Source: an uncultured Woeseiaceae bacterium (GTDB taxonomy: Bacteria > Pseudomonadota > Gammaproteobacteria > Steroidobacterales > Woeseiaceae). Taken from it: DNA of 64,000 nt. The DNA is taken from the NCBI GenBank assembly GCA_945788625.1, contig CALZMQ010000008.1:1-64000 (forward strand). The letters are read 5' to 3'. Positions within the stretch are counted from its first letter, which is position 1; every line of letters starts with the position of its first letter. A program made the position numbers and the translations under genes. Positions 30,185-40,537 of the stretch are shown piece after piece. The notes beneath the pieces were generated by a model. That model saw only the letters and a list, made by a program, of their open reading frames with translations. It was not told where the DNA came from and searched no databases.

Positions 30185-31957
30185 ATGCGTAGCCATTATT
30201 GCGGAGAGATCGACGAGTCTCTCGTTGGCCAGGAAATTGAGGTTTGCGGCTGGGTACACCGGCGGCGCGACCATGGCGGTGTGATATTCATCGACCTGCG
30301 CGACCGTGAGGGCCTGCTGCAGGTCGTGTTCGATCCGGACCGCCCGGAGATTTTCGCCGAGGCGGAACGCATTCGCTCCGAGTACGTCCTCAAGGTCAAG
30401 GGCCTGGTACGGCCGCGGCCCGAGGGCACGGTCAACCCCAACATGCGAACCGGCGCGGTCGAGGTGCTGGCGCACGAACTCGAGACACTGAACAAGTCCG
30501 AGACGCCGCCGTTTCACCACGACGAACAGGCGAACGAGGACATCCGCCTCAAGTACCGTTACATCGACCTCCGGCGCCAGAACATGCTCGGCAACCTGAT
30601 GCTGCGACACAAGGTTACCGTCGCGATGCGCAACTTCCTCGATGGCCACGGATTCGTCGACGTCGAAACACCAATGTTGACGCGTGCCACGCCCGAGGGC
30701 GCGCGCGACTACATCGTTCCGAGCCGCACCAATCCCGGGAAGTTTTTCGCGCTGCCGCAGTCGCCACAGATATTCAAACAGTTGCTCATGATGTCGGGAC
30801 TCGACCGCTACTACCAGATCGTGCGTTGTTTCCGCGACGAGGACCTGCGCGCCGACCGCCAGCCGGAGTTTACCCAGCTCGATGTCGAGATGAGTTTCGT
30901 CGATGAAGCCGACGTCACGAACACGATGGAAGACCTGGTACGGCACCTGTTCAAAGAGGTGCTCGACGCCGAATTGCCGAACCCGTTCCCGCGAATGAGC
31001 TACGCGGAGGCCATGCGGCGCTATGGTTCCGACAAGCCCGATCTTCGTATCGATCTCGAGCTCGTCGAGGTCGCCGATCTCATGGAGTCGGTCGACTTCA
31101 AGGTGTTCGCAGGGCCTGCCGCCGACCCCGAGGGACGCGTCGCCGCATTGTGTGTGCCCGGCGGCAGCGAGATGAGCCGCAAGGTGATCGACGACTACAC
31201 CAAGTACGTCAGTCGCTTCGGCGCCAGGGGCCTGGCTTACATCAAGGTGAACGACGTTGGCGCCGGCCGTGACGGTCTGCAGTCTCCGATACTGAAGTTC
31301 CTGCCCGACGAAGCCGTCACTGGCATCATCGAACGGACGGGCGCCAAATCGGGCGACCTCATTTTCTTCGGCGCCGACAAGGCCCGCGTGGTCAACGATG
31401 CGCTCGGCGCATTGCGTTTGAAAGTCGGCGAAGACCGCGGCCTGGTTGCCGATGGCTGGGCGCCGATCTGGATCGTCGATTTCCCGATGTTCGAGAAGGA
31501 CGCGCAATCGAAACGCTGGACGGCACTGCACCATCCCTTCACGGCGCCGAGCATCGACGATGCCGACGCGCTGCGCGCCGACCCGGGCGGAGCATTGTCC
31601 CGTGCCTATGACATTACGCTCAATGGCTCCGAGATCGGCGGCGGTTCGATTCGAATCCACGATCAGGACATGCAGGCTGCCGTATTCGAGTTGCTGGACA
31701 TCAGCGAGGAAGAGGCCGAGGAAAAATTCGGCTTTCTGATGCGTGCGCTGCAATACGGCTGCCCGCCGCACGGCGGTATTGCGTTCGGTCTCGACCGCGT
31801 CGTGATGCTCATGGCGGGCGCCGAGAGCATTCGCGACGTGATTGCATTTCCGAAGACCCAGACGGCCAGCTGCCCGCTGACCAACGCACCGGGCGAAGTG
31901 TCGGCCGAACAGCTCAGGGAAACGGGTATCCGCCTGCGGGCACCGCGTACCGAGTAG
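30185..31957 (+). CDS. aspS: Aspartyl-tRNA synthetase
   Basis: A 590-residue class IIb synthetase charging tRNA-Asp. ATG at 30185 gives the standard N-terminus [18 protein letters not shown]; an open frame extends further upstream without similarity. An N-terminal OB-fold anticodon-binding domain ([20 protein letters not shown]) is followed by class II motif 2 ([20 protein letters not shown]), a GAD insertion and motif 3 ([14 protein letters not shown]). Whether it discriminates Asp from Asn tRNA cannot be fully judged here. Confidence 0.97.
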   Translation: MRSHYCGEIDESLVGQEIEVCGWVHRRRDHGGVIFIDLRDREGLLQVVFDPDRPEIFAEAERIRSEYVLKVKGLVRPRPEGTVNPNMRTGAVEVLAHELETLNKSETPPFHHDEQANEDIRLKYRYIDLRRQNMLGNLMLRHKVTVAMRNFLDGHGFVDVETPMLTRATPEGARDYIVPSRTNPGKFFALPQSPQIFKQLLMMSGLDRYYQIVRCFRDEDLRADRQPEFTQLDVEMSFVDEADVTNTMEDLVRHLFKEVLDAELPNPFPRMSYAEAMRRYGSDKPDLRIDLELVEVADLMESVDFKVFAGPAADPEGRVAALCVPGGSEMSRKVIDDYTKYVSRFGARGLAYIKVNDVGAGRDGLQSPILKFLPDEAVTGIIERTGAKSGDLIFFGADKARVVNDALGALRLKVGEDRGLVADGWAPIWIVDFPMFEKDAQSKRWTALHHPFTAPSIDDADALRADPGGALSRAYDITLNGSEIGGGSIRIHDQDMQAAVFELLDISEEEAEEKFGFLMRALQYGCPPHGGIAFGLDRVVMLMAGAESIRDVIAFPKTQTASCPLTNAPGEVSAEQLRETGIRLRAPRTE

Positions 31958-31985
31958 GTCGATGACAGCGGTCACCGCCTGGTAG

Positions 31986-33917
31986 ATGGCAAGCACCTAT
32001 CGACCCGATATCGATGGCCTCCGCGCGCTGGCGGTTATTCCTGTCGTCCTGTTCCACTCCGGCTTCGACGCCATTAAAGGTGGTTTCGTCGGCGTCGACG
32101 TGTTCTTCGTCATCTCCGGATTCCTGATCACACGCATACTGCTCGACGAAATACACGACGGACGATTCTCGATCGCGGGTTTCTACGAGCGGCGCGTGCG
32201 GCGCATATTTCCCGCGCTGTTCGTCGTACTGGTTTTTTCCACGGCTGCCGCAGCATGGATGCTCACGTCGGGCGAATTTCTGGACTATGCGTCCAGCCTT
32301 GCCGCATCCGCGTTTTTCTTCTCGAACTACTACTTCATGTTCGACGCAGGATATTTCGCCGCGCCGTCCGAGACCAGGCCGCTGTTGCACATCTGGTCGC
32401 TGGCAGTGGAAGAGCAGTTCTATATCGTATTTCCGTTGTTTCTTTTCCTGCTATCGAGGATCGGCAAGCGTGCCATCGGTATAGCCACGGCTGTTTTGCT
32501 CGTCGCGTCGCTGTCGTACGGCATCTGGCTTGTCGGCGCCGCGCCGACCGACGCGTTTTACTCGACACCCGGTCGCGGCTGGCAGCTGATGGTTGGGGCA
32601 TTGCTCGCAGTGTATCCGGCGCAGCGCGCATTACCGGACGCGCTCGCAAACGGCCTCGGCATCGTCGGGCTGGCACTTGTCTGTTATTCGGTTTTTGCGT
32701 TCTCGGAACTGACGGCGTTTCCAGGTGCGGCGGCCACCGTGCCTGTACTCGGCACCGCCCTCATGCTGTATTCCGGTGCGCGAAACGAGACGTGGCCAGC
32801 ACGCCTGTTGTCGACTTCGCCGGTGCGCATCATCGGACTCATCTCGTACTCGATGTATCTCTGGCACTGGCCGCTGCTGGTGTTTTACAGACAGTGGAGC
32901 ATCAGCCCGGTCACGAACACTGAAGTATCGGTCCTGATTGTCGTCATTGTCGTGCTGTCTTACCTGACGTGGCGGTTTGTCGAACAGCCATTTCGCAATC
33001 GTGGGCTATTCGGAGGCCGTGAGCGCATCCTTGCGCTCGGCGTGGGCGTCATGCTCGTGCTAGGCGCGATGTCATTGCTCATCATGAATGGCAACGGCTT
33101 CCCGGGGCGCCATTCGGAGCAGGTTGCCCGTATCCAGGAAGCGGAGAACGATCGCTGGGTACCGACACCGTGCGAGTTCTTTTCGACCCGGGGCAACGGC
33201 GAAGTGCGCTTGTGCAGCATTGGCGCAGCCCGCGAACCGTCTTTCGCGGTCTGGGGGGATTCGCACGGCCAGGCCCTGGCACCCGCTGTCGATCAGTCGG
33301 CCCGGCGGGCCGACCGGGGCGGTGTATTTTTCGGCCGCGGCGGCTGTGTGACCTTGCTGGGCGTGACCCAGGCACGCCAGGGCTTCGAGGCGTGCGACGA
33401 CGAGGCGGATGCTTTCATCGCGTTCGCAATGGGCGTTCGATTCCAGTCAGAACCCGGTGACACGGTCTACATCAGGGACGCGGCAACGAGTGCATTGTCT
33501 CTCGACGAAAACAGGCGCGTATTCAGCAATGCGTTCGAGCGTACGCTGAAAGCGCTCGCCAGGCTCGGGCGCCGCGTTACGGTCGTGGAGCAGGTACCCG
33601 AGGCAGCGCTCAGCATCCCGCAGGCTGCGGCGCGCAAGGTCATGCTCGGGCGCCGCCTTGAGCTGCGGCCTGCGGTCGGCGACTACGTCGAGCGACAGCA
33701 ACTCGTGACGGAGCTATTCAATGACGCGCGGTTTGCGGCGACCCTCGGAGTCATTCGGCCGCAGGCCCGACTGTGCGGCGACGAGTATTGTGAAGTCATG
33801 CACGAGGGTGTGCCGATCTACTGGGACAGCAGTCATTTGACCGCGACGCATGCGCGGCGAATTTCGATCTTGTTCGATTCGCTGTGGTCGGAAGGGGTTG
33901 AAAATGCCGCCGATTAA
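31986..33917 (+). CDS. OafA/YrhL-type membrane O-acyltransferase with C-terminal SGNH domain
   Basis: A 643-residue protein of the acyltransferase-3 family fused to an SGNH-like domain, as in peptidoglycan, LPS or exopolysaccharide O-acetyltransferases. It starts YRPDIDGLRALAVIPVVLFH and has about ten membrane helices to residue 370, with the RR-x-FPAL and HIWSLAVEEQFY motifs. The periplasmic SGNH part shows GDSH (424-427) and DSSHL (614-618), so the Ser/Asp-His set is present. The acceptor cannot be inferred. The gene overlaps the following hydrolase by 14 bases, suggesting a functional pair. Confidence 0.9.
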   Translation: MASTYRPDIDGLRALAVIPVVLFHSGFDAIKGGFVGVDVFFVISGFLITRILLDEIHDGRFSIAGFYERRVRRIFPALFVVLVFSTAAAAWMLTSGEFLDYASSLAASAFFFSNYYFMFDAGYFAAPSETRPLLHIWSLAVEEQFYIVFPLFLFLLSRIGKRAIGIATAVLLVASLSYGIWLVGAAPTDAFYSTPGRGWQLMVGALLAVYPAQRALPDALANGLGIVGLALVCYSVFAFSELTAFPGAAATVPVLGTALMLYSGARNETWPARLLSTSPVRIIGLISYSMYLWHWPLLVFYRQWSISPVTNTEVSVLIVVIVVLSYLTWRFVEQPFRNRGLFGGRERILALGVGVMLVLGAMSLLIMNGNGFPGRHSEQVARIQEAENDRWVPTPCEFFSTRGNGEVRLCSIGAAREPSFAVWGDSHGQALAPAVDQSARRADRGGVFFGRGGCVTLLGVTQARQGFEACDDEADAFIAFAMGVRFQSEPGDTVYIRDAATSALSLDENRRVFSNAFERTLKALARLGRRVTVVEQVPEAALSIPQAAARKVMLGRRLELRPAVGDYVERQQLVTELFNDARFAATLGVIRPQARLCGDEYCEVMHEGVPIYWDSSHLTATHARRISILFDSLWSEGVENAAD

Positions 33918-34560
33918 GGACGTCGTTTGCGCGCATGGCTACATGTCGCACGGCGCCGGCATGTACCTGATAAAGCGCCGCCTCGAAAAGGAGTTCGGAT
34001 TTCGAGTGCGGCTGTTCAGTTACCGGTCGGTGCGCCGTACGCTTGATGAAAACGCCGCTGCACTGGCGCAGTACATACACGAACTGGACGTTGACGGGGT
34101 GCATCTCGTCGGCCACAGCCTGGGCGGCGTGCTCGCGTTGCGCATGCTCGCCAACGACCCGCACGCGCTGCCGGGCAGGGTGGTCTGCCTGGGCTCGCCC
34201 CTGACCGGCTCGCGCGCGGCGGAGATTCTCCATGCACAGGTCTGGGCGGAAGAGATCATCGGGCGCTCCTTGCCCGCGGGTGTCATTCACCAGGCGGCCA
34301 ACGAGTGGGCGTCCCATTTGTGTGAGCATCGCGAAATAGGCGTTATCGCCGGCAACGTGCCGCTGGGGTTCGGCCGGCTCGTCGCCAACTTCGACGGCGA
34401 CAATGATGGCACGATCGCGGTTTCGGAGACCCGTCTCGACGGCGCCCGGGATCACCTCGTCATGGCTGTCAGCCACAAGGGCATGTTGGTGTCGAGCGAC
34501 GTTGCGGATCAGGCCGGGGCGTTTCTCAAGCGCGGTGAGTTTCTGCGCGACGAGACGTAG
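33904..34560 (+). CDS. Alpha/beta hydrolase (lipase/PGAP1-like)
   Basis: A 218-residue protein with the nucleophile elbow GHSLGGVLALRML and an N-terminal VCAHGYMSHGAGMYLIKRRL segment, resembling bacterial lipase-like hydrolases. No signal peptide is visible, so it is probably cytoplasmic. The ATG at 33904 lies within the end of the acyltransferase gene (14-base overlap), pointing to translational coupling. The catalytic acid and His are likely in the DNDGTIAV and DHLVMAVSHKGML segments. The substrate is unknown. Confidence 0.8.
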   Translation: MPPIKDVVCAHGYMSHGAGMYLIKRRLEKEFGFRVRLFSYRSVRRTLDENAAALAQYIHELDVDGVHLVGHSLGGVLALRMLANDPHALPGRVVCLGSPLTGSRAAEILHAQVWAEEIIGRSLPAGVIHQAANEWASHLCEHREIGVIAGNVPLGFGRLVANFDGDNDGTIAVSETRLDGARDHLVMAVSHKGMLVSSDVADQAGAFLKRGEFLRDET

Positions 34561-34611
34561 GAGGGCCTTCCAGGACCGATCGTCTTCGCAGGAGCGGGGC
34601 CCAACCGCGAT
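34556..34611 (+). repeat. Two tandem REP-like palindromes
   Basis: Copy 1 (34556-34582) begins CGTAGGAGGGCCTTCCAGGA and ends CCGATCG. Copy 2 (34587-34611) begins TCGCAGGAGCGGGGCCCAAC and ends CGCGA. Both follow the GTAGGAG...CCGCGA pattern seen elsewhere in the window. They lie between the hydrolase and the lipoprotein gene; the first overlaps the hydrolase stop. Confidence 0.55.
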
Positions 34612-34704
34612 CCGTCAGAATTAAATCAGCGCATCCTCAGTTTTTACCCAGGCCCGATTGCTTAAATAGCATTGACACTTCTGTGTAGCCAGGGATCAAA
34701 ATTG

Positions 34705-35604
34705 ATGAATTATCGAAATATTCTCGTATCCGGCATGGTCGTCCTGTTGTTGAGCGGGTGCAGCGCTCTGTGGGGCCTCGGCGGCGGACAAGCGGTTCGG
34801 ACGGGCAGTTCCAGCAGCCTCGTCGACTACCTGTATCCCAGGGGAGAGGTGCCACCCGAGGTATCCGACAGCATTCCTTATCTCGAGTTGCCGCTGCGCG
34901 TCGGCATTGCTTTTGTGCCCGGCTCTCACCCGGGCAGTGCGATCAGCGAGGCGACCAGGATGCAGCTGCTCGACAACGTCAAACAGGGCTTTCTCGACCG
35001 CGATTACATTCAGCACATCGAGATCATTCCCGACACCTACCTGCGCTCGAGCAAAGGCATCGGCGGTATGCAGCAGGTCGCGCGCCTGTACGGTGTGGAC
35101 GTCATGGCGCTGGTCTCTTATGACCAGGTCACCGCGAGTGCCGACAACGCGGCTTCACTCCTGTACTGGACCATTGTCGGTGCGTATTTCATCAAGGGCA
35201 CCGACAACGAAGTGCAGACCTTCGTCGATACGGCGGTCTTCGACGTCGATACGGCGCGCTTGCTGTTCCGGGCCCCGGGCACCGACAAGAGCAGCAAGCA
35301 CTCGACGGCCGTCGACACCGGCGAAGCGATTCGCAAGAGTCGCGATGCGAGCTTTACCTACGCAATGGCTGCGATGACAGAAAGCCTGGCGCTGGAACTC
35401 GATCGCTTCCGGGAACGTGCGATGGAGGACCCCACCGTCGCCGAAGTCCGGTGGCGGGAAGGATCCGGTGGCGGCGGGTCGCTGGCGTGGCTGACGCTGG
35501 CGCTCCTGGCCCTGGCCGCAGCCTGCCGTTACGCCCTCATTCGAGGTCCGACGGCAGCATCGGCGAGGACAGCATGGACTCGAATCGCGACCAGCGCTCG
35601 GTGA
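34705..35604 (+). CDS. Rhombotarget-type lipoprotein with GlyGly-CTERM-like tail
   Basis: A 300-residue lipoprotein. The signal ends LLLSGC with C19. The C-terminus shows GSGGGGS (254-260) followed by a short hydrophobic stretch and basic residues, the layout of GlyGly-CTERM proteins processed by a rhombosortase. The body resembles the rhombotarget lipoprotein family. Unusually, about 23 residues follow the hydrophobic segment and overlap the end of the convergent DUF885 gene by 68 bases, perhaps from a lost stop. The cognate rhombosortase gene is not in this window. Function unknown. Confidence 0.7.
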   Translation: MNYRNILVSGMVVLLLSGCSALWGLGGGQAVRTGSSSSLVDYLYPRGEVPPEVSDSIPYLELPLRVGIAFVPGSHPGSAISEATRMQLLDNVKQGFLDRDYIQHIEIIPDTYLRSSKGIGGMQQVARLYGVDVMALVSYDQVTASADNAASLLYWTIVGAYFIKGTDNEVQTFVDTAVFDVDTARLLFRAPGTDKSSKHSTAVDTGEAIRKSRDASFTYAMAAMTESLALELDRFRERAMEDPTVAEVRWREGSGGGGSLAWLTLALLALAAACRYALIRGPTAASARTAWTRIATSAR

Positions 35605-36829
35605 CGTCGGCGCCATCGCGCTCAATGTAGTCGGCGACCATGTCCATGCCGTGGTTGTAGTTGATGACGTAGCTGCGGTACGTGTCGAAGAAACGCGTGC
35701 GTTGCTCTGCGCGTTCTTCCGATGACAGCGAATAGGTCTTCATCCAGTCAATGGCCTGCTCGCGCGTGATATCGCCATTGAGATAATCGCGCGCGGCCTC
35801 GTTGCCGGAATAGTTGAGTTTCGCGAGCAGATCGGCGAGCTGGTAGTAGCGTTCCGCCTCTTCCGCATCGAGGCCCGCCAGCGGGAACAGCACCTGTTTC
35901 TCGAACTCGATGCGATCGTCGCCGGGAAACGCGAGCTTGATGCCATAATTGCCGCTGCCTTCGGCGATCACGGATTGCGGGCTGAACAGCGGGTACAGCG
36001 AAAACTCGATCCAGTTCGCGTCGTTGACCAGGTTGCGTTCGAGCAGCGCATTGAACGTATGGTGGCCCGGATACCCCTCGTGGCAACCGAGGTCCACGGC
36101 CCTGCGGATGTAGATCGGTAAATCCGTGTTGATCTGGATGAGGCTGACAGAGTTGCCCTGGTACCAGTTATAGCCGGACCAGGGCTTGTCGTTGACGTAT
36201 TCGATGGTAAACGACTCGCCGGCTGGAAGTTCGATGTGTTCGAGTGTGCGCTTGCGACACTCGGCAATAGCCGCGTCGAAGACGGCAGGCAATTTCTCGG
36301 TTGGTATGACAAATGCCTCGTTGAATGCCTCGACCTTTGCGCCCAACGGCCCGGTCCCCGGCAGCAAGTCGTCTATCTCCGCGAGAATTTCTTCGAAATG
36401 GGCGGCATCGTAGTCTGGCGCACGCGTGCCGAACAACCGGATTGATTCCTCGTCAAAGCTCAGCAGTTCGCCTTTGTTGATGGCGATGCGCGTATCGAGC
36501 GCTTGCAGGCGCGCCAGCAGTCCGGCGATGCGGCTTTGCAGCGCCTCGTCGCCGCCGCTGTCGAAGGCCAACAGGGATTCTGCGAGCCTCATCGAGGCCG
36601 CGCGTATGTCGTCGAGACTGAGCGCGGCGTCGTCCGCGCCGGTCTTGATGTCCGCCGGCCCGAAGTAGGCGTCAACGTGTCCTTCGTCGTGACGGCCCAT
36701 CGACAATTCGAGAAACAGGTACTCCCGGGCCAGGTCGGAGATATCCGCCGGCGCCTGCGGTGGAACCGGGGCTTCTCCGCAAGAAGCCAGCAAGGTGAGA
36801 ACTGCGAGAGCCAGGATTCGTGGTGTCAT
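35537..36829 (-). CDS. DUF885 family lipoprotein (putative metallohydrolase)
   Basis: A 430-residue protein with a lipoprotein signal (LLASC, C17), so periplasm- or outer-membrane-anchored. The DUF885 hallmark HEGYPGHH is at 250-257 and is thought to bind metal. Downstream are the IAEGSGNYG and SYVINYNHGMD segments of the family. DUF885 proteins are distant relatives of M2/M32-like peptidases, but biochemical roles are poorly known. It begins 15 bases before the mutS start region ends (36844), on the same strand, and may be read through from mutS. Confidence 0.82.
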   Translation of the reverse strand: MTPRILALAVLTLLASCGEAPVPPQAPADISDLAREYLFLELSMGRHDEGHVDAYFGPADIKTGADDAALSLDDIRAASMRLAESLLAFDSGGDEALQSRIAGLLARLQALDTRIAINKGELLSFDEESIRLFGTRAPDYDAAHFEEILAEIDDLLPGTGPLGAKVEAFNEAFVIPTEKLPAVFDAAIAECRKRTLEHIELPAGESFTIEYVNDKPWSGYNWYQGNSVSLIQINTDLPIYIRRAVDLGCHEGYPGHHTFNALLERNLVNDANWIEFSLYPLFSPQSVIAEGSGNYGIKLAFPGDDRIEFEKQVLFPLAGLDAEEAERYYQLADLLAKLNYSGNEAARDYLNGDITREQAIDWMKTYSLSSEERAEQRTRFFDTYRSYVINYNHGMDMVADYIERDGADVTERWSRFESMLSSPMLPSDLE

Positions 36830-36843
36830 AGATTTGCTGCCGT

Positions 36844-39408
36844 TCAGGGTTTGAGGTTCTTCAGCGCATAAAGTGCATCGAGCGCTTCTCGCGGGGACAT
36901 CGAATCGGGATCCAGGTCGTCAACGGCGGACCTTATCGGATCATTCTGCGGCGCCAGGTCGGCGCCCAGATCGAGTTGTATCTGCGGACTCCCGGCATGC
37001 ATCGCCTGCTGCGATTCGAGCGTGCCGAGGTAGGCTTTGGCGCGCCGAATGACGTCGTTCGGTACGCCGGCGAGCGACGCCACCTGCAGGCCGTAGCTCT
37101 GGTTGGCCGGTCCCGGGCGCACGGCATGCAGGAACACCAGCTGACCGTCGTGCTCGGTGGCATCCAGATGCACGTTGCCGCAAAGATCGAGTTCCTGTGC
37201 CAGCGCGGTGAGTTCGAAGTAGTGCGTGGCGAACAAGGTGAACGCCCGTATTCGTTCGCCCATGTGGTGAGCGGCGGCCCAGGCGAGCGACAGGCCGTCG
37301 AATGTGCTGGTGCCGCGGCCGATTTCGTCCATGAGAACGAGGCTGTGCTCCGTGGCGTTGTTGAGGATGGTCGCGGTTTCGGTCATTTCGACCATGAATG
37401 TCGAGCGTCCGCCGGCAAGATCGTCCGATGCGCCTATTCGTGTGAATATCCGGTCGATCGGACCGACACGCAATTTGTCGGCGGGCACGAAACTGCCAAT
37501 GTGAGCCAGGATGACGATCAGTGCCGTCTGCCGCATATAGGTCGATTTGCCGCCCATATTCGGGCCCGTGATTACGAGCAGGCGCCTGGCTTCGTGCAGC
37601 AATACATCATTGGCGATGAAGGGCGTGTCGATTACCTGCTCGACGACGAGATGGCGCCCGCCTTCGATGTCGATGCAGGGCTCAACCGTCAACTCGGGTT
37701 CTGCGAGATTGAGGGTCTGCGCGCGTTCGGCGAAGCAGGCGAGAACATCGAGTTCCGCCAGACCGCCGGCGCTCTGTTGCAGCTCGCCGAGCACCTCGTG
37801 CAAACTGTCGAGCAGACCTTCGTACAGGTGTTTCTCCCTGGCCAGCGCACGCTCGCGTGCCCCGAGCACCTTGTCTTCGAATTCCTTGAGTTCCGGCGTG
37901 ATGTACCGCTCGGCAGCCTTCAGTGTCTGTCGCCGCACGTATTCGACCGGCGCCTTGTCGGCCTGCGTCCTGCTGATTTCGATGTAATAGCCGTGGACAC
38001 GGTTGTAGCCGAGTTTCAGGGTTGCAATACCCGTGCGCTCACGCTCCCGCGCTTCGAGATCCACCAGGTACCGGTCGGCGTTCCCGGCAATCGCACGCAG
38101 GTCGTCGAGTTCGTCGTCGTAGCCCGCGGCGATGACGCCGCCGTCGCGAATCAGCATCGGTGGACTGTCGATGATGGCCTTGTCGAGCAGGCGATGTTGC
38201 TGTTTGTGGTCGCCGATCCGTTCGATGAGTTCCGCAAGCAAGGGCGAATCAATCGCTGCAAGCCGGTTCCTCAAATCCGGCAGACGCGACTGCGCGTCGC
38301 AAAGTCGCCGCAGGTCGCGGGGTCGCGCGGATCGCAACGCGACGCGCGCCAGTATGCGCTCGACATCGCCGACGCCGTGCAATATGTCCTGCAGTGCACC
38401 GACCGCGCCGGCGGTGAGCATCGCATCGAGCGATTGGTAGCGCGATTTCAGTGTCGTGGCGTCGCGCAGCGGCCGCTGGATCCAGCGGCGCAGCAGGCGA
38501 CTCCCCATGGCCGTCTGGCACCGATCCATGACGCCGGCCAGCGTGTGTTCATGGTGACCGCTCAACGATGCTTCGAGCTCGAGATTGCGGCGCGTCGGCC
38601 CGTCCATGATGACCGCATCTTCGCGACGCTGCACCTTGACTGAGCGCAGGTGCGGCAACGCCGATTTTTGCGTATCGCTGACGTATTGCAGCAGCGCGCC
38701 GGCCGCCGAAACGCCCCGCGGAAATCCGGAACAGCCGAAACCGCCGAGATCGCGCGTGCCGAACTGAGCGCACAACAAGCGGGTCGCGCTGTCGAGTTCG
38801 AAGTGCCACGGGGGGCGATTGGTGATGCGTACGTCGTCGCCGAACGACTCGCCGAGCGGCTGATCCTCATCGACTATGATCTCGGCCGGCCGCAAGCGTT
38901 CGATCTCGCCCAGGACCGCTTCGAGACCCGCTGTTTCTGTCAGCCTGAATCGGCCCGCCGACAGGTCGAGCCATGCAATACCGAAGGCCCCACCGCTGCC
39001 GTAAACAGCGGCAACGACGTTGTCCCGATTCGACGAAAGCAGCGCTTCGTCAGTCAACGTCCCCGGCGTGATGACACGCGTGACCTTACGCTCGACAGGC
39101 CCCTTGCTTGTCGCCGGGTCACCGACCTGTTCGCAAATTGCAACGGACTCGCCCTTGCGAACCAGTTTCGCGAGATAGCCCTCGACCGCGTGATAGGGAA
39201 CGCCCGCCATCGGGATCGCGTTGCCCGCGGATTTGCCGCGCGACGTCAGTGTAATGTCGAGCAGCGATGCGGCCCGCCTGGCATCTTCATAGAACAGTTC
39301 GTAGAAGTCGCCCATGCGATAGAACACGAGCATCTCCGGATACTCGGATTTGATGCCGAGGTACTGGCGCATCATCGGCGTATGGACGGCTGAGATTTCG
39401 GCTTTCAT
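36844..39408 (-). CDS. mutS: DNA mismatch repair protein MutS
   Basis: An 854-residue mismatch recognition ATPase. The N-terminal domain carries the mismatch-reading motif [15 protein letters not shown] (about 29-43, with the Phe-x-Glu element). Connector, lever and clamp domains follow, and the ATPase has Walker [14 protein letters not shown] (about 617) and the [12 protein letters not shown] signature. The C-terminal dimer/tetramer tail is present. Length matches E. coli MutS. It is divergent from the glycosyltransferase gene with only 43 bases between. Confidence 0.98.
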   Translation of the reverse strand: MKAEISAVHTPMMRQYLGIKSEYPEMLVFYRMGDFYELFYEDARRAASLLDITLTSRGKSAGNAIPMAGVPYHAVEGYLAKLVRKGESVAICEQVGDPATSKGPVERKVTRVITPGTLTDEALLSSNRDNVVAAVYGSGGAFGIAWLDLSAGRFRLTETAGLEAVLGEIERLRPAEIIVDEDQPLGESFGDDVRITNRPPWHFELDSATRLLCAQFGTRDLGGFGCSGFPRGVSAAGALLQYVSDTQKSALPHLRSVKVQRREDAVIMDGPTRRNLELEASLSGHHEHTLAGVMDRCQTAMGSRLLRRWIQRPLRDATTLKSRYQSLDAMLTAGAVGALQDILHGVGDVERILARVALRSARPRDLRRLCDAQSRLPDLRNRLAAIDSPLLAELIERIGDHKQQHRLLDKAIIDSPPMLIRDGGVIAAGYDDELDDLRAIAGNADRYLVDLEARERERTGIATLKLGYNRVHGYYIEISRTQADKAPVEYVRRQTLKAAERYITPELKEFEDKVLGARERALAREKHLYEGLLDSLHEVLGELQQSAGGLAELDVLACFAERAQTLNLAEPELTVEPCIDIEGGRHLVVEQVIDTPFIANDVLLHEARRLLVITGPNMGGKSTYMRQTALIVILAHIGSFVPADKLRVGPIDRIFTRIGASDDLAGGRSTFMVEMTETATILNNATEHSLVLMDEIGRGTSTFDGLSLAWAAAHHMGERIRAFTLFATHYFELTALAQELDLCGNVHLDATEHDGQLVFLHAVRPGPANQSYGLQVASLAGVPNDVIRRAKAYLGTLESQQAMHAGSPQIQLDLGADLAPQNDPIRSAVDDLDPDSMSPREALDALYALKNLKP

Positions 39409-39451
39409 AATTCTTGTAGGCGGTCGTCGTGTGCGCGACTATTATTAGACC

Positions 39452-40537
39452 GTGAAAATACTGCATGTCGAAACCGGGCGCCATTTTTTGGGTGGCCCGC
39501 AGCAGGTTATCTACCTGATCAACGCGTTACGCGAACGCGGCCACGACAATACCCTGGTCTGCCCGCCCGATTCCGGGCTCGATGGCGTTGCGAGGCTTGC
39601 CGGCGTGCGCGTGCAGAACCTGTTTTGCGCAGGCGACCTCGATCTTCCGTTCGCTTATCGCCTGAACCAGTATCTCAAAGAGTCGCGTCCCGATATCGTC
39701 CACTGCCACAGTCGGCGCGGTGCCGACATCCTGGGGGGACTTGCCGCCGGTTTCGCAAATATCCCGACGGTTGTGTCGCGCCGGGTCGACAACACCGAGA
39801 TGCGCGTCGTCGCCGCAATACGATATCGCCCATTCGAAAAAGTAATCGCAATTTCGGAAGCTGTCGCCGAAGTATTGGTCGATCACGGCGTCAATTCCGA
39901 GAGGATCGTGGTCATTCGCGATGCCGTCGACGCTGCCGCATTCGACGAACAGGCCGACTGCGCCTCGTTTCGGGAAGAGTTCGCCCTGCGCGATGACGAC
40001 TTCGTCGTTGCCGCCGCCGGCCAGTTGATTCCGCGCAAGGGGCATCAATACCTGCTGCAATCGGTTGCCGACCTGAAGGACCGCTATCCGCAGCTCAAGC
40101 TGATCGTCTTCGGCGAGGGTTACCTCGACAACCAGTTGCGGGCGGAGGCTGCATCGCTCGATCTGGGCGACGTCGTGCAGTTCGCGGGTTTTCGCGAGGA
40201 CCTCGACCGCTTCATGTCGTGTTTCGATCTGTTTGCTCACCCGGCGCTGCAGGAGGGGCTCGGTGTCGTGGCACTCAAAGCGGCGGCCTCGGGCGTACCA
40301 GTGGTAGGGTTCGCCGCCGGTGGCATGGTCGAGGCCGTGGTACATGAGCAGACCGGCTTACTCGTCGCTCCCGAAGACATCGACGCGCTGGGCGCGGCGA
40401 TTGCACGGTTTATCGATGAGCCGCAACTGCGTGCTACATTTGCTGCGGCAGGCCGGCAACGGATGCAAAAGGAATTCTCGATAGATACCATGGCGGATAA
40501 GCACATCGCGCTTTACGAGTCGGTCCTGAATGGCTGA
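39452..40537 (+). CDS. GT-B glycosyltransferase (family 4 type)
   Basis: A 361-residue cytoplasmic or membrane-associated sugar transferase. GTG start. The N-terminal lobe has VETGRHFLGGPQQVIYLINAL, the glycine-rich acceptor-side loop. The C-terminal lobe has AAGQLIPRKGHQYLLQ and the donor-binding ALQEGLGVVALKAAASGVPVVG segment with the two glutamate/lysine positions of GT4. It overlaps pncC by 8 bases. The product is unknown; LPS or glycan modification is plausible. Confidence 0.85.
   Translation: MKILHVETGRHFLGGPQQVIYLINALRERGHDNTLVCPPDSGLDGVARLAGVRVQNLFCAGDLDLPFAYRLNQYLKESRPDIVHCHSRRGADILGGLAAGFANIPTVVSRRVDNTEMRVVAAIRYRPFEKVIAISEAVAEVLVDHGVNSERIVVIRDAVDAAAFDEQADCASFREEFALRDDDFVVAAAGQLIPRKGHQYLLQSVADLKDRYPQLKLIVFGEGYLDNQLRAEAASLDLGDVVQFAGFREDLDRFMSCFDLFAHPALQEGLGVVALKAAASGVPVVGFAAGGMVEAVVHEQTGLLVAPEDIDALGAAIARFIDEPQLRATFAAAGRQRMQKEFSIDTMADKHIALYESVLNG

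Noticed and set aside
30158..31996. Antisense ORF of 612 codons opposite aspS
   Set aside because: It is fully covered by AspS, and its composition (R/V/D/H-rich) is typical of a complement frame.
34672..34700. Sigma-70 promoter for the rhombotarget lipoprotein (TTGACA at 34672)
   Set aside because: The -35 is perfect, but at 17 bases the -10 position reads ATCAAA and lies almost on the start codon.
36976..38643. Plus-strand ORF of 555 codons opposite mutS
   Set aside because: It is a shadow of MutS with no ribosome site or domain pattern.
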